A stretch of DNA of 64,000 nt, taken from Talaromyces rugulosus (lineage: Eukaryota > Ascomycota > Eurotiomycetes > Eurotiales > Trichocomaceae). A program made the position numbers and the translations under genes. Positions 43,042-54,146 of this stretch are shown piece by piece (position 1 is the first letter of the stretch; every line of letters begins with the position of its first letter). The notes under the pieces are model-generated. The model was given only the letters and a program-made list of their open reading frames with translations, had not been told where the DNA came from and searched no databases. The stretch spans positions 5,030,001 to 5,094,000 of the forward strand of contig NC_049564.1 in assembly GCF_013368755.1 (NCBI RefSeq), read 5' to 3'.

Positions 43042-43991
43042 TTTCTTTGAATCCGGGGACGACCGACCACTGCCTCCGTCGACGTCCGGCGGAAAGGAGA
43101 TGGTTCGCGGAATAAGTAGAGAAGACAGCTTGGCGGTATTGGCGGCTAGGGGAGATGGTAAAAAGGGGATGGCACTCAATGTACCGAGAGTAAAGAATAG
43201 GCCGATAGTCTCCAACAGCGCGCGGGGGGGTGCGTGTGGATGGATTCGTTGTGGATATCAGATGCTAAGAGTTCGCAAAGAACAGGGTCGGTCTTTGGGG
43301 AGAAGAGGCGAAGGAGAGTAAATCCAAGATAATCAAAAAGAAATGTCGAGAGGCTACAAGGCCAGTAAGGTATCCGATAGAGCAAGCAAGGCAGCAAGGA
43401 AAACGGGTGAAGTGATAGCGTTTGTAGTCGGTTGAAGGCCGGGACGAAACAGCTGGCGAGTGGTCGACGTGATTTGTATCCGGTTTAGCGCGTCCCGGCC
43501 ATCGGGAGTGCAAACTGAGCAAAACACAAGACCAGCGCGAACCGGTTTCGCGCGCGCTCGCAGGATGTGGCGTGCAGTAGGGGGTGCGAATTGTATGCAG
43601 TAGTCGTGCCTTTGTATGAAGCTCCGACAGAGCCTGAACCTACTACGTACTATCTGAGGGGGCATAAAGCTGGGGCTGTTGCTGACATCAACATATGCCA
43701 AGCCCTGCCAAGCCCTGTGCTGCGGGCGATCCACTTCTGCCAATCTGCAGCCCGTGATTGGCCCGGCGCGTCCATGTCTTGCCTTCGTTATCAGACTCGA
43801 TTCGAAACGAGACGACCTGAACACTTCTAGCATGCTGTTGCACTGGCACTCTGCGCGCGCTTCCCTCCTGCAGCCCTCGAGTCTCGTCTAAAAGCGGTGC
43901 CCCTCGTGTGTTCATTGACCAGTGCGAAGCCAGCCAGAAAGAGAGACGAGGAAAAATTTCTCAAGACCAAGAGAAGGTCTCTCCAGTCGCT
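43042..43991. promoter_or_regulatory. Divergent promoter region, ORMDL / zinc-knuckle gene
   Basis: 950 bp. Overlapping short frames on both strands (for example 43354-43833 minus) have unlikely composition and no family features. Confidence 0.4.
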
Positions 43992-45764
43992 ATGCCAGGT
44001 AGCTCTGACGACGAGCGTGACTCGCGCACTGCTGCTGTGGGTGTATCGCGCTCACAATCCAATTCTAGTGCCTCTGCCTCGCAAACGAGGCCCAAAAATC
44101 GTGCTACCAGAAAAAAAACGAAGAACCCAGCGAAGAAAAATTTGCAAGACGTGATACCGCGCGGAGGCACATTCACTACCACTCCTTTGGATGTAGACCA
44201 AGAAGACGCCACTTCCTCGTCCGAGTCACACTCATCAAACAGCGAGAATGAGAATGCCAATGGCGCCACGAAGCCGACCCAGAACAAAGCCGCGATCAAT
44301 TGGAACCAAGCAAGCCGCAGTGCCATCCGTACAACCCTCGGGAAAAGGAAGACGCCCTCCGTCCCTGCTCAGGATAAAACAGCGTTCGATGCAGTCAACG
44401 ACAAATATTTTCGAAGTCGAAGCGCTTCCGAGTCAGAGGATGAGGCGCAAGAGAACCAGCCTGTTAAGATTTCGAACGAACATCAGGACGAGGACGACCA
44501 TTCAAAGACCTATTTTGTCTACGACTCGGAGGGCTCAGAGAGCGGGGAAGTCTCTGAAGGCGGTGACTCGGTGATGCTGAATATCGGGCATCCAAGTGTT
44601 GAGAATGATACGCTTGGTGATTCTGAAGCCGCGGCATTAAGCAATGGTTCCGCGCTAACAAAAGATGGCGGACATGCTCCTAAAGATTCATTTTCGTACC
44701 GATCAAAAGCTGCAGCATTGGCAGATTTCACCTCTAGATACAAAGTCGTGCCAGCGGTCCTTGCGGATCTTAAACCAAAGGACCTTCAAATACAGGCTCG
44801 CTATTTTTTTATCGACCGCAACATCAATGATATTGACCTCTCGATGCCTATTTCTTGCACTGAATGTTTAGAAAAAGGCCATCTTGCTTTTATCTGTCCA
44901 ACAAAGGAGGTATGTTGTACTTTTTTGTTGTTCCCAAGATCAATGCTCACATTATTGCAGTGTCTAAATTGCGGCGCGTGGGATTTGCACGAAGACCGGC
45001 TTTGCCCAACCGTAAGACGGTGCCAAAAGTGCCGAGAAGTTGGCCATGATGTTGAAGATTGTCAATCACTCTTGAAATCCTCGGCTGCAGAAACACCGTG
45101 TGAATATTGTGGTTCCGACACCCACTTAGAACTGGACTGTGATAAGTTGTGGAAGTTTCCCAGACAACAGCCACTCGATGGTCCTATCAAAGTGTCGATA
45201 TCTTGCAGTTATTGCACTAACAAAAATCATCTCTTGGGCGATTGTCCATCGAAAAAGGTCCCCACCACATCTAGCACGTTCTCTATCAAGGCTTATGAGC
45301 CTTCTACGATTACGAATCTAAATTCTATCCTTGGACCTCGGAAAGCTGACCAGACGGGGATGCGCATCCGCGGCCGCGGTGACCAGCCCCAACCTGCGCA
45401 AGATGATGACAACATGCTTGCACTGCACAACCCTCAGGCACAAAGGCCCCAGGGAGGTCGAGGCAAAATCCAGATCAAAGGCCTTGGACAAGATAGAAGC
45501 TTCGGTGGAGGACCTCCCCCTCTTCCTCGTGAGCCTCCACCGCCCGGTCCTCCACCATTTCAACCCAGGGACTACCGAGATCGGGGACAGGCTTACAACC
45601 CCCGAGAGCGTTCGCGCTCGCCAAAACTGCCACTAAAGCCATTTGGTGTTCACTCCCAAGGAAACCGTAAACCTGGGCCACCTCCGTGGGCTACACGGGG
45701 TGGTGGTGGCGGAGGCCGAGGTCGCGGAAGAGGACGAGACCAATATCGCCCCGGTCGGCCTTAA
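43992..45764 (+). CDS. Air1/Air2-like CCHC zinc-knuckle RNA-binding protein
   Basis: Start chosen at ATG 43992 (MPGSSDDERDSR); an upstream in-frame ATG at 43908 would add 28 residues. With the 51-nt intron 44910-44960 removed the protein is 573 aa. Five zinc knuckles follow one another from residue 289: CTECLEKGHLAFIC, CLNCGAWDLHEDRLC (one residue longer spacing), CQKCREVGHDVEDC, CEYCGSDTHLELDC and CSYCTNKNHLLGDC. Five tandem knuckles is the layout of yeast Air1/Air2, the RNA-binding subunits of the nuclear TRAMP polyadenylation complex that feeds the exosome. The N-terminal 280 residues are acidic and disordered. The C-terminus is Arg/Gly/Pro-rich and ends in a GRGRGRGRDQYRPGRP-like RGG tail, which the yeast proteins lack in this form. 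Confidence 0.88.
   Translation: MPGSSDDERDSRTAAVGVSRSQSNSSASASQTRPKNRATRKKTKNPAKKNLQDVIPRGGTFTTTPLDVDQEDATSSSESHSSNSENENANGATKPTQNKAAINWNQASRSAIRTTLGKRKTPSVPAQDKTAFDAVNDKYFRSRSASESEDEAQENQPVKISNEHQDEDDHSKTYFVYDSEGSESGEVSEGGDSVMLNIGHPSVENDTLGDSEAAALSNGSALTKDGGHAPKDSFSYRSKAAALADFTSRYKVVPAVLADLKPKDLQIQARYFFIDRNINDIDLSMPISCTECLEKGHLAFICPTKEVCCTFLLFPRSMLTLLQCLNCGAWDLHEDRLCPTVRRCQKCREVGHDVEDCQSLLKSSAAETPCEYCGSDTHLELDCDKLWKFPRQQPLDGPIKVSISCSYCTNKNHLLGDCPSKKVPTTSSTFSIKAYEPSTITNLNSILGPRKADQTGMRIRGRGDQPQPAQDDDNMLALHNPQAQRPQGGRGKIQIKGLGQDRSFGGGPPPLPREPPPPGPPPFQPRDYRDRGQAYNPRERSRSPKLPLKPFGVHSQGNRKPGPPPWATRGGGGGGRGRGRGRDQYRPGRP
44910..44960 (+). other. 51-nt stop-free intron in the zinc-knuckle gene
   Basis: Begins GTATGT and ends TTGCAG, with CTCAC-type branch sequence about 14 nt before the end. 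The length is a multiple of three with no stop, so reading through inserts 17 residues directly before the second zinc knuckle. Splicing restores a normal spacing between knuckles 1 and 2. Confidence 0.85.
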
Positions 45765-46034
45765 ACGTGCATCCTGTATTATGATACCTATTATTATACC
45801 TATTATTATACCTTGGGCTGATGGTTCTGCATGTTCCTATTATCCACGGCGTTCTTACTCGTCATCTTTTAGGCGTTTGGTTTTGATACCACTCTTAGAT
45901 CTATTGATGCTCTAGTTCACATTGTAAAAATTCTATGTAAACTACATTACATTTGTCATGATTATATCCCAAAGGTTTGAGACAGCAAAGCTGTGCGGGT
46001 TTTGCAGGATCACGAGTCAAAAGTCAGAAATCTA

Positions 46035-47006
46035 TTATTGTGAGGTGCTGCTGGAACCAGCACTGTTGTCACCCACGAATCCATTCTCTAAAATGTCGAT
46101 AAGGTCATCAAGTCTTGAGATGCATAGATCTGTGTGGTGGTGTTCTTTCAGGTGTGTATTGCGTTCGTTGACGAGTAATACAGTGGCTGCGCCAGCTGTA
46201 TGACCAGAAGTCATATCATCAATGCTATCTCCAACCTATTCCAAATCAATGGGTGTTTTAAAGAAGGGAAAAGGTCGCCACGCACCATGATCATGCTTTC
46301 TGCATGGTTATCCAAGTTCCATTGGCGTGCAATGTGCAAGATACCGGCTGGCTCTGGCTTGGGCAGAAGATTTGGCGTATCGCGAGTGATAATTGGCTCA
46401 AAGATATGATCAGGTAGGTGATTCTGTAAAAGATGTGTCACCGGCGCCCTGAGCGATTAAGATCAGCCTTTTCTTCTTCTTTTTGTCTCTCTTTCTGGCA
46501 AACGGATCAATACTCACTCAAAGTTTCTCGTGCACAGTGCTCGGCGCATGTTCTTTCTTTCGAGATAGTCCATCAGCTGCACAAGACCGGGCTGGGGTTG
46601 CTGAGCAAGCATGGCTTCGCGCTCAATGGCCTGGATCTTGGCCACTGCCTCGCTGCGCGCCTCATCTGAGGGCAGAGCGCGAATATGGTCAAGAATGTCG
46701 ACTGAGCGGTCAATACCGAGTGCAGCGCTGCCGAGAAAACAAAGTCAATATCTTCCATGCTGCATGTGATTGAAAAAAACAAATTGCGACATACCGCATC
46801 TGGGTAAACATATAATGCTGAGGAAGACTGTATTTATCGTCATTAGCCCTGGTCTATCGATATCACCGTATGCCAGATACTCACCAAAGGGTGCCATCAA
46901 CGTCGAATACAATGCCCTGCAGTTTTGTCTGCGCTCCCTCCGAGTCTCCTTTTAGAGGGGCAAACCTGCGGGGCCGTGGCGGTGGGTTCTGGGCAATGGA
47001 TGCCAT
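46035..47006 (-). CDS. HAD-superfamily hydrolase
   Basis: Exons 47006-46885, 46827-46795, 46727-46518, 46448-46286 and 46235-46035 join in phase to 242 aa; an upstream in-frame ATG at 47078 would add 24 residues that could be a weak mitochondrial-type leader (MALASRLRPLKLVSSS). All four HAD motifs are seen: FDVDGTLC (nucleophile DxDGT), LCTRN (motif II Thr), a Lys in LLPKPEP (motif III) and VGDSIDDM (motif IV). The short cap between motifs I and II (SVDILDHIRALP through LVQLMDYLERK) is helical, a subfamily I cap. The LPQHYMFTQMR segment after motif I is typical of a fungal HAD group close to phosphoglycolate phosphatase-like enzymes. The substrate is unknown. Exon 2 is only 33 nt. The gene is convergent with the zinc-knuckle gene. 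Confidence 0.9.
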
Positions 47007-47435
47007 CTTACGCCGAGCGTGTGGTAATGGAGAAGACGATACAAGTTTCAATGGCCTCAGTCGACTCGCAAGTGCCATCTATCGAAACAGTCTGGGATGC
47101 ATCGAGGCGACACGTCGGTGACAGGCCGAGATAGGCCGCACTGTCGCTCGGAAGCGTCTCCCCCGCCTTTCCCCTTTCAGTAATGACCTTGAAATGTCGC
47201 CGAGTGGGTTTATCTGCTTGCGACACACAATTGCTCGTGATTTCAGGGTTATTGCTGAGATGTCGAGATCCAAAGTGTTCATTGTTTGTCTCGAGCGGGC
47301 TGGGAGGGAGTGTAGGGCCGCTCCTTCCCTCGCTGTGACTTCCTATACCTGCTGCTTCATCCCAGCCCCGAGAACTCTCTTTTGTCAATATCGACATTTT
47401 ATCTCAAACCGCTATAAAAGAATACACCTTTTATT
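47007..47435. promoter_or_regulatory. Divergent promoter region, HAD hydrolase / membrane orphan
   Basis: About 430 bp between divergent starts. The minus frame 47008-47397 overlaps the HAD start and is not supported. Confidence 0.4.
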
Positions 47436-48410
47436 ATGCTACAAACTGCTGTTAGGCGCCAGCCGTCTGACGAGAGCCAGCTCATCCACCTCAGTGCAAG
47501 CTCGTTGAGGCTCCTCTGGCTTGCAACGTGCATTACCTACTTGCTCTTCCTACGCCTCCTTAGCGCATTAATCAGCACCTTTGTCCAACTCCCGCTATGG
47601 ATAAAGGCACATACTGCCAGAATCGAGTCTCGCATTGTCAGCCTTGCCGCTTCAATCCTCCGGGTGGTAGCTGGCGAAACAAACCCTACATCGTCTGGAC
47701 AGCAGCATCGAGGCCGCCCCGGACGAGACGAAAGCTACTCAGCTCGCTCAATGCCGACTGGACCAGCAGACGGTATCATCGCGCCGAGACACAGCTCTCT
47801 TGAGTTTGACGGCATGTCCGAAGCATCGTATCGTCAGCTGGATACAAGATGGCCTACGCATCGGCCACAAGCCCCCCGCCCTCCGTATCGCCGTGGATTT
47901 GAAAATCTTAGGCCATCGGTCACAGTTACTCCTCCACAGCTGGCAGTAGTCAATCGTGGAGCCACCAGGACTCCTCTTGGTTACGACGGTGCCGCTTCTT
48001 CTCCTACGATCATAAGCCCTATCCCGGGCCTACCAATCCCGTCGATACCTACCTTTATCACTCGCATGCCGTACATATCAGTCAGCGACTCGATATACTC
48101 ATCAAGCTCCACCGGTCTTTTGGGCCGCAGGCGTCGTGTATCTACAACAAGTAGTGGCTTAGGAGGAACACCCCAAGCCAAGTCAGAGGCCTACACGGAC
48201 TTGCTTCCTCCACGACCTTCTGTCGACTGCGACAGTCCTTGTCAGTCTTCCGAGAAACTCCGAGTGCACAAAAATGCCCAGGATACACCTTCCACAAGCG
48301 ACACAACATGTCCCGGAAGGTTTCCTAGCAGTGAAGAGCTCGAGTACAGTTCCTTGGCAGCAGTTGCACAGCAGTTTATCCAGGGCAGTGAAAGTGTACG
48401 AAAAGGATGA
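47436..48410 (+). CDS. Orphan protein with an N-terminal membrane segment
   Basis: Single exon, 324 aa. Residues about 24-55 form a strongly hydrophobic stretch (LRLLWLATCITYLLFLRLLS, then ALISTFVQLPLWI) able to span a membrane once or twice as a hairpin. The rest is Ser/Pro/Arg-rich with motifs such as RPPYRRGFENLRPSVTV, giving a long disordered soluble tail. No enzyme or binding domain is recognised. The frame has ordinary codon use and occupies the space between a divergent HAD gene (430 bp between starts) and a convergent metallo-beta-lactamase-like gene. Probably a fungus-specific membrane-anchored protein. Confidence 0.68.
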   Translation: MLQTAVRRQPSDESQLIHLSASSLRLLWLATCITYLLFLRLLSALISTFVQLPLWIKAHTARIESRIVSLAASILRVVAGETNPTSSGQQHRGRPGRDESYSARSMPTGPADGIIAPRHSSLEFDGMSEASYRQLDTRWPTHRPQAPRPPYRRGFENLRPSVTVTPPQLAVVNRGATRTPLGYDGAASSPTIISPIPGLPIPSIPTFITRMPYISVSDSIYSSSSTGLLGRRRRVSTTSSGLGGTPQAKSEAYTDLLPPRPSVDCDSPCQSSEKLRVHKNAQDTPSTSDTTCPGRFPSSEELEYSSLAAVAQQFIQGSESVRKG

Positions 48411-48659
48411 GGTCATTATTTGCATAATCAGTTTGTTTTATAAAAGTTTTACTCCCGTTGATTCCATTTTGCTTGCCTGGGCAGACGAAAATATGCATAG
48501 TATGGTTAACCGGCATTGATTACAAGGGTTGTTGGGTTTTGTCTGCTTTATTATTAACTTGCACTTAGACTAATTGTGACTATCGAGAGGAACTAGAAAA
48601 TGCTTTTTCAATGGACTCGGTACTACCTACTATTTGAACGTTAGGACGGCAGAGTTCCA

Positions 48660-49742
48660 TCACACCGTCTCATCATGGATAGCATGCAACGCATGCCCCA
48701 TTGACTTGACGACGATTTTTGCACTCTCCAAGACTCGCTCTTTACTTCTTCCATACGTATCTCTGCCCCAAAATGCGCTGTGTGTATCTTCAAAGTCCAG
48801 GTCCTTGATTGCATGCCAGATATTTTGAATCTCATCCGGCGGGAGCGGTATCTGCATGTATCTTCAACACTGAACACAAGACATTAATAACAACTTGTTA
48901 CTCACCATATTAGGATAGCTCCACATAAACGAAAACGAGGTTGTCCCCTCCGGCCTATTGACATGGTACACGCCTGAAGGCACCACATAAATCGTATCAG
49001 CCACCAACAACTTCCTCGTCGCTGGCCAATACAAAACAGACGAGCCGGGGAAATGTCCGCCTGTCTTGACACAGACAAATTCAACAGCATCATCGTCATT
49101 CTTGCGACTGCAAAAAGCTTTTCGCTGCCCGGGCCATAGCACCATCTTATTAACATCCTCAGAGCGGCGCATGATCCACTGTTCGTCTTCTGCAGAGAGA
49201 TACACGGGACACCCGAATGCCTCTGCCCATTGAAGACAGGTACTAAAATAATGCGGATGCGAAATAACAATGGCGTCCAGCGGGCCATAGCTTTTCACGG
49301 TGTCCACAGTCTGCGCGTCGAGATATGTGATACAGTCCCAGAGCACGTTTCCCTGCGGTGAGACACACAACAGAGCTCGCTGGCCGATGGCTACCTGCGG
49401 CACCGTCTGGATGCTAATCAACTGGCGTTTATCACTGTTGCTGCTCGCCAGAGATCTGTCTTGGATCGGCGTGAATTTATTCTGATATTTCCCAGACTCG
49501 CGCATGCCCCGCAGCGTTGTCCAGGATTGCCTTGGATATCGTCACATCAGTACTATTCAAATTTTACATACACACAGTGGAAAGAAAGAAAAAGAGAGAA
49601 AAGGAAAAAGATCGAACCCGGCTGCTGCAACGTATTGACGCGGATCATCGCATACAGGGCACGCCTTGCGTTGTGACTCCAAGGTTTCGCTGTATTGCAC
49701 ACCGCACGTCACACAAATAAGGAGATCTAATGGATCGCCCAT
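48660..49742 (-). CDS. Metallo-beta-lactamase-fold protein with N-terminal zinc ribbon
   Basis: Exons 49742-49618, 49530-48906 and 48851-48660 join in phase to 313 aa. The N-terminus carries a CX2C-x14-CX2C zinc-ribbon/rubredoxin-like knuckle (C10, C13, C28, C31; CVTCGVQY...CPVCDDPRQY). A lactamase-like beta fold follows, with VISHPHYFST at the place of the HxHxDH metal motif, TGGHFPGSSVLYW for the next metal His, and VADTIYV for the bridging Asp. Asp and the last His of the first motif are replaced by Phe and Ser/Thr, so metal binding and hydrolase activity are uncertain; I recall related fungal and bacterial proteins with the same HPHY form. The first donor is a non-consensus GTTCGA, but only it keeps both frame and a sensible junction (VAAAGQSWTTLRG). 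Confidence 0.85.
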
Positions 49743-50446
49743 TACGCCCAAAGTCTTTGGTAAGTACTTGTTTTGGTTAAGAATGTGTGGTAAGTGTAGG
49801 TGATGAAATTAATCATTGACATGTGTTTGAGATCATGAAGGTTTACATCTACCCCACCTTGATATCATCACGGTGTTTGTCAATGATAGGTAATAACCCT
49901 GATAGGCTTAGGGATCGCTCACATCAATGATAATATGCCCTACTGGCACAACCTCCCCTAAAGTTGAACATGTTTCACATGTTATTATGTACAAAATAAT
50001 AGGGGTAATTTCCATGTAGCCGAATCAAATTCAATCGGTATTTGTAATGTTTGACTTTAGGTGCACCATACCATCCGTTTGGACAGGGCGAAATCGATAC
50101 CGCGATCGGATGTTTTCGATGTGACTGCTTTAACAAGCCCTATAAGGGGAAAGAGAGGCTGAATGACGATTTGAAATCTTGGTGTAGATTATGCTGGTTG
50201 GGTAGACAAGTCTGCCGGCCAGATATCCCAGTAGACGATAGATTGTACAAAGTAGTTCGGCATGAGCCATTGGGTGTGGTTGCACGGTGTGTGCACATTC
50301 CCGGGTGTCGTCTAGGTCTACTGTATTTGACAAAGTATTTCGCATGATGCGTGAAAGAAAATTGTCTTGCTCTTTAAATCGCTAGATACATCAATTCTGA
50401 CCATGTTCAAAGTGTAGATCTTTTTCCAGCCGAGCTGAGCCAACAT
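49743..50446. other. Intergenic region
   Basis: About 700 bp. The plus-strand 98-codon frame at 50051 has several Cys but no recognisable zinc motif or family. AT-rich around 49780-50040. Nothing firm. Confidence 0.45.
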
Positions 50447-52483
50447 CTAATTTGCATAAGGGCTCCAGGAACGAAGCCTCTTTCCGTACTTCAAAAATTA
50501 TCGTCAGCAAATTTCCAACACCATGGTATAGAGTGTTTGCTTACCCTTTCCAATATAAAAGGGAGGGGAACCATGGCAACCGATATGAATCCCAGAACGC
50601 TCGAAGCCCATCCAATTCCTAGTGATTCTAGCATCCGAGGCGCAGCCAAAGGTAGTGCTCCCCCGAATGAACTTCGAAAGAAGGTATTGCCTGCAAACAC
50701 ACTTGCAACATATCTTGGGTACGACTCGCCGAGGTAATTAAGTATAGATTGGAATGTCAAATAAAACCCAGGCGCAAAGAATGCAGTGCCAATAATCGGA
50801 ACGATCCACGGAACGCTGGTAAGATCATCATTAGTAATCTGCCATTTCTGTCATCTGAGGGAGGACATACCTCGCTCTTGAGCTCCATGCAAAAACAAAA
50901 AGGCAGACAGGAATGCAGATAGCACCAATCTGTCCAGGAACTAGTCGTGCTTCAGGTTCCAAACGAACGTTGGAATCACGCAATTTAGGTTGATAAGAGA
51001 AATACAGCCAGAGGACATATATTGCCACCGAGACGACTGCACCGGCCAGGATCCCAAAAAAGGCAACTTGCAGAGATTAGCATGAAGATTATTATGCACA
51101 AGATAGAGAACATACAGGCCTGCTGAATAGCAGTGAAATGATAAATACCGTCGAAAACTAGGGATATCGTTAGCCCCGACGGGCTGTTTTAAGTGTAGAA
51201 ATAACACTCCGTACCGAATGGAAAGAATTCAAACCACAAGTATAGTATACCGTAGATTAGCATTGTATGGAGATTCACAAAGAGAATGACAGGATCCATG
51301 CACGATAACTTGAAATCATCGATACTCTGTTTGATGACTGTGGTGGCAAAACCTGCTTTCGGCGTTGTCATTTCAGATTGTGTTTGCGCTGCAGGGTTTC
51401 CTGTTCTTGCACGAATTCGACGTGCACGACGAAGCAAAATATTTGTAGACAAAGTTTCAGGCAGAAAGAAGAAGATAAAGATGGTGGTGAACCCAGCTAT
51501 ACCAGTGATAAGCCAGAGGCTTGCTGACCATGTTTGCCAACGATTGCTGTGACCTTTCGTCAATGATGTTACTGCAGGTAACTGATGGATTTGAACTCAC
51601 ACTGCAAGCGTTCCCAAAATCTTTCCTTCCAGTTAGTCTCAGAATAATAGCAGACAAATCATATAGACTTTCGGGTAATAAAAAACGTACTGGTCCTAGA
51701 ATTGGCCCACAAACACCACTAACTGCATATAGAGCGATAGCATACGGTACTTCATTAGGTCCATACACTTCCATTAATGTAGCACCGCCGACACTTATGG
51801 GAGCACTTCCGAACAGGCCTCCAAAGAATCGAAGTACCAATATTGTCTGCAGGTTCTTTGCGAGTGCTGTGCCAATGTTGAACAAGCAAAATGCGAGGGA
51901 CCCGAATAAATAGACGGGAGTACGCCCAATCGAAGGGAGATTAGAAAGCGGTGAGAGCTACAGAATCAGTAATTGTCAAAATTTCACTTAGCATGGCAAG
52001 TCGAACGTATCGAGGATGAACACTAACAATGAGGGGCCCAATGCCGTAGGCAATCACAAAGAGCGACAAACCAAGCGTTCCTTCGGCGGTGGTGGCATTG
52101 AAACCTCCCTCGATTCCTGGAATGCTTGGAGTAAAAATTGCTGAGGCTGCATAAAAACTGAAATTCAGGAACATGACATCGAGCATGACAATGGCTTTCA
52201 CGAGCCTCGGCCAATTCCTAGGAATATCTCTGTCCTCAGGACCCAAAAAATCGACAATGTGCTGTTGATCAGACTCGGATACACCTGAGTTATCAGCTAC
52301 ATTTGACTGTATGGATTTCTCCCATTGCTGCATGTTTGGATCGGGATATGGGAAACATTTGCCATGAGACAAATAGTTCAAACACCTCCCGAACGAGCTT
52401 TCACGAAGTAATGGTTCCATGAGGACTTGAGGACGCAGTTGCTTTGATAACGGCAACAAGGGAATTCTTAAAGTTGTGGACAT
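50447..52483 (-). CDS. MFS drug transporter, DHA1 family, eight exons
   Basis: Exons 52483-52028, 51957-51691, 51620-51601, 51546-51215, 51157-51116, 51066-50871, 50815-50545 and 50488-50447 join in phase to 541 aa. The DHA1 features are a long hydrophilic N-terminus (about 85 residues with DFLGPEDRDIPRNWP), LSPLSNLPSIGRTPVYLFG after helix 2, FFGGLFGSAPISVGG in helix 4 and the antiporter motif C GVCGPILGPILGTLAVNRW in helix 5, which is assembled across exons 2, 3 and 4. The C-terminus GKRLRSWSPYAN is typical. Family members expel drugs, polyamines or fungal metabolites across the plasma membrane by proton antiport. Exon 3 is only 20 nt and exon 5 only 42 nt. It is divergent from the Zn(II)2Cys6 regulator with 352 bp between starts. 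Confidence 0.9.
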
Positions 52484-52835
52484 CTGGACGAGGTGAACTC
52501 TTATATATTTGTATTCAAAAATATACTCTCGGAATTTATGCTCGGAATTCCGAACAGAGGATCAGATCCCATCCATCCTCGTTAGATGTGTTCCTTTTTT
52601 GCCCGTAATGTTGGAATATATCTTTCACCATCATTCATTATAACCTGCTACTTTTGTTTTTATTTTTATTTCTTTATTACCACGGAAGACAAGTCGAGCT
52701 CTTGAAGCCCACGAACGTTCATCTGGCGACGGGAATGGTTAGTCATCGAGCGGAACTCCGACGCCTTCCTCTATACCACGACACGAGTGGCGGCTGAGGC
52801 TTCGCAACTGGCTCACAGAACCCAACTGCACTGCC
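52484..52835. promoter_or_regulatory. Shared divergent promoter region, DHA1 transporter / Zn2Cys6 regulator
   Basis: 352 bp between divergent starts, a spacing common for a regulator and the efflux pump it controls. An AT-rich stretch occupies 52610-52680. A CGG-N-CCG-type operator was not identified with confidence. Confidence 0.45.
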
Positions 52836-54146
52836 ATGAATGCTTCAAGTTCACGGACGAAGAGGCCAGCCCCTTCCCGAAAGAAGGCATGCCAAAACTG
52901 TGCAACCACGAAAGTCCGGTGCGGCCTAGAAAAACCTGTTTGCTCACGATGTCGCGCCCACGACAGGCAATGTCGATATCCCTCGGGAGATGAGGCATTG
53001 GGTCACGGCGTGGTTTTCCCAGACTCCCCTTCAGTGTCCGCTCAAAACTATGATTTTGGCGACTTCGTCTATTCAGCCGATCTTTCGTTGACAGGAACAA
53101 CACACGCAAGTCCGCACAGTGCATCAACGAACGCAGTTGCAGCAGCCCCAGTTCTGACCAGATCGCTCCAAATTTCGCCTGATTCCCAAGAGTGCTTGGA
53201 TTTCGATGATATTCATCTCGTACCGATGGCAGACGCAGAAGAGATCCGAAACTACTGGATGCGTTCTCTCTTATCACCAATGCCTGACCATGTGCCTAAG
53301 ATCTTCCATCCTTTTACACTAGAATGCATCTCGTGCATACTGAGATCATATCCGGGCCATATGCTAAGTCGTCAGGGTGTTCCTCCAATAATCCATCCAA
53401 TGCAGCTCGCCAAGCAAAATATTCCCGAATCCCTAGCCAACTGCTTTAGCTTGGTCCGGTTATGGCAAAAACGGGCCCCAGGGAGCGAGGGAATGGTGGC
53501 TTCCATTTTGAAGGAGGAGATGCAGAGACTTATTAACTTGGTATGGCGGAAATTCCCTGTAACCCTTGTCTCCTGCTGAACCTTGTTCTAGCAACCTTCC
53601 GAGAGCGATTTTGATCTTCTCTGCTCATTCCAGGCATATCTCATTTACACAATATTGGCCTATTTTTCTCCAATTGGCAACATAGTATGCTGCGACGACT
53701 CTTCCATGATCAATTTGCAAGAAATTGCTTTCCGTACTGCCAAAGCTGGGGTGATGTGCAGGGAAGAAGTTTCTCAATCACGTCCTAGCTGGGAATCTTG
53801 GATTGTAGCATCTGCCAAACGCCGATGCTTATTTGTGATGTATATCTTTTCAAATCTATATCACGCTCGTCAGGGAGTCCCGAATTTCGTGGCGAGAGAA
53901 CTGAAGGGAATTTACGTTCCCGAGGGGAAAAGCCTGTGGAATGCAAACGACCGTCGTGTGTGGGAGAAAGAATACTGTCAGCACCTATCGCAGTGGGAGG
54001 ATGGAATGTTAGAAATATCGGAGCTTTGGAGATCTCCGGAGACTGGCTCCGAGAGTAGGCGCAACCGGATTTCTAGATGGCTGCAGACAACGGACGAGTT
54101 TGGGATGATGCTTTTCATGACAGCAGGACATGTGCATGGGTGTTGA
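52836..54146 (+). CDS. Zn(II)2Cys6 transcription factor
   Basis: Exons 52836-53540 and 53592-54146 join in phase to 419 aa. The binuclear cluster is complete near the N-terminus: C19-x2-C22-x6-C29-x6-C36-x2-C39-x6-C46, preceded by a basic stretch (RTKRPAPSRKK). The C-terminal half (LTLECISCILRSYP-like segment, SLANCFSLVRLW, FQAYLIYTILAYFSP, WESWIVASAKRRCLFVMYIF, DEFGMMLFMTAGHVHGC) is the regulatory region typical of short regulators of this group that control efflux or metabolite genes. The length is shorter than the usual 600-900 aa because a full fungal middle-homology region is absent. It is nuclear and binds CGG half-sites by family. It probably regulates the adjacent divergent DHA1 transporter. 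Confidence 0.9.

Noticed and set aside
42810..43215. Longer ORMDL start at 43215
   Set aside because: The added 58 residues are absent from the ORMDL family, and the family N-terminus begins naturally at 43041.
50051..50347. 98-codon Cys-containing frame as a small zinc protein
   Set aside because: Cys spacing fits no zinc-binding pattern I know, and it sits in AT-rich intergenic DNA.
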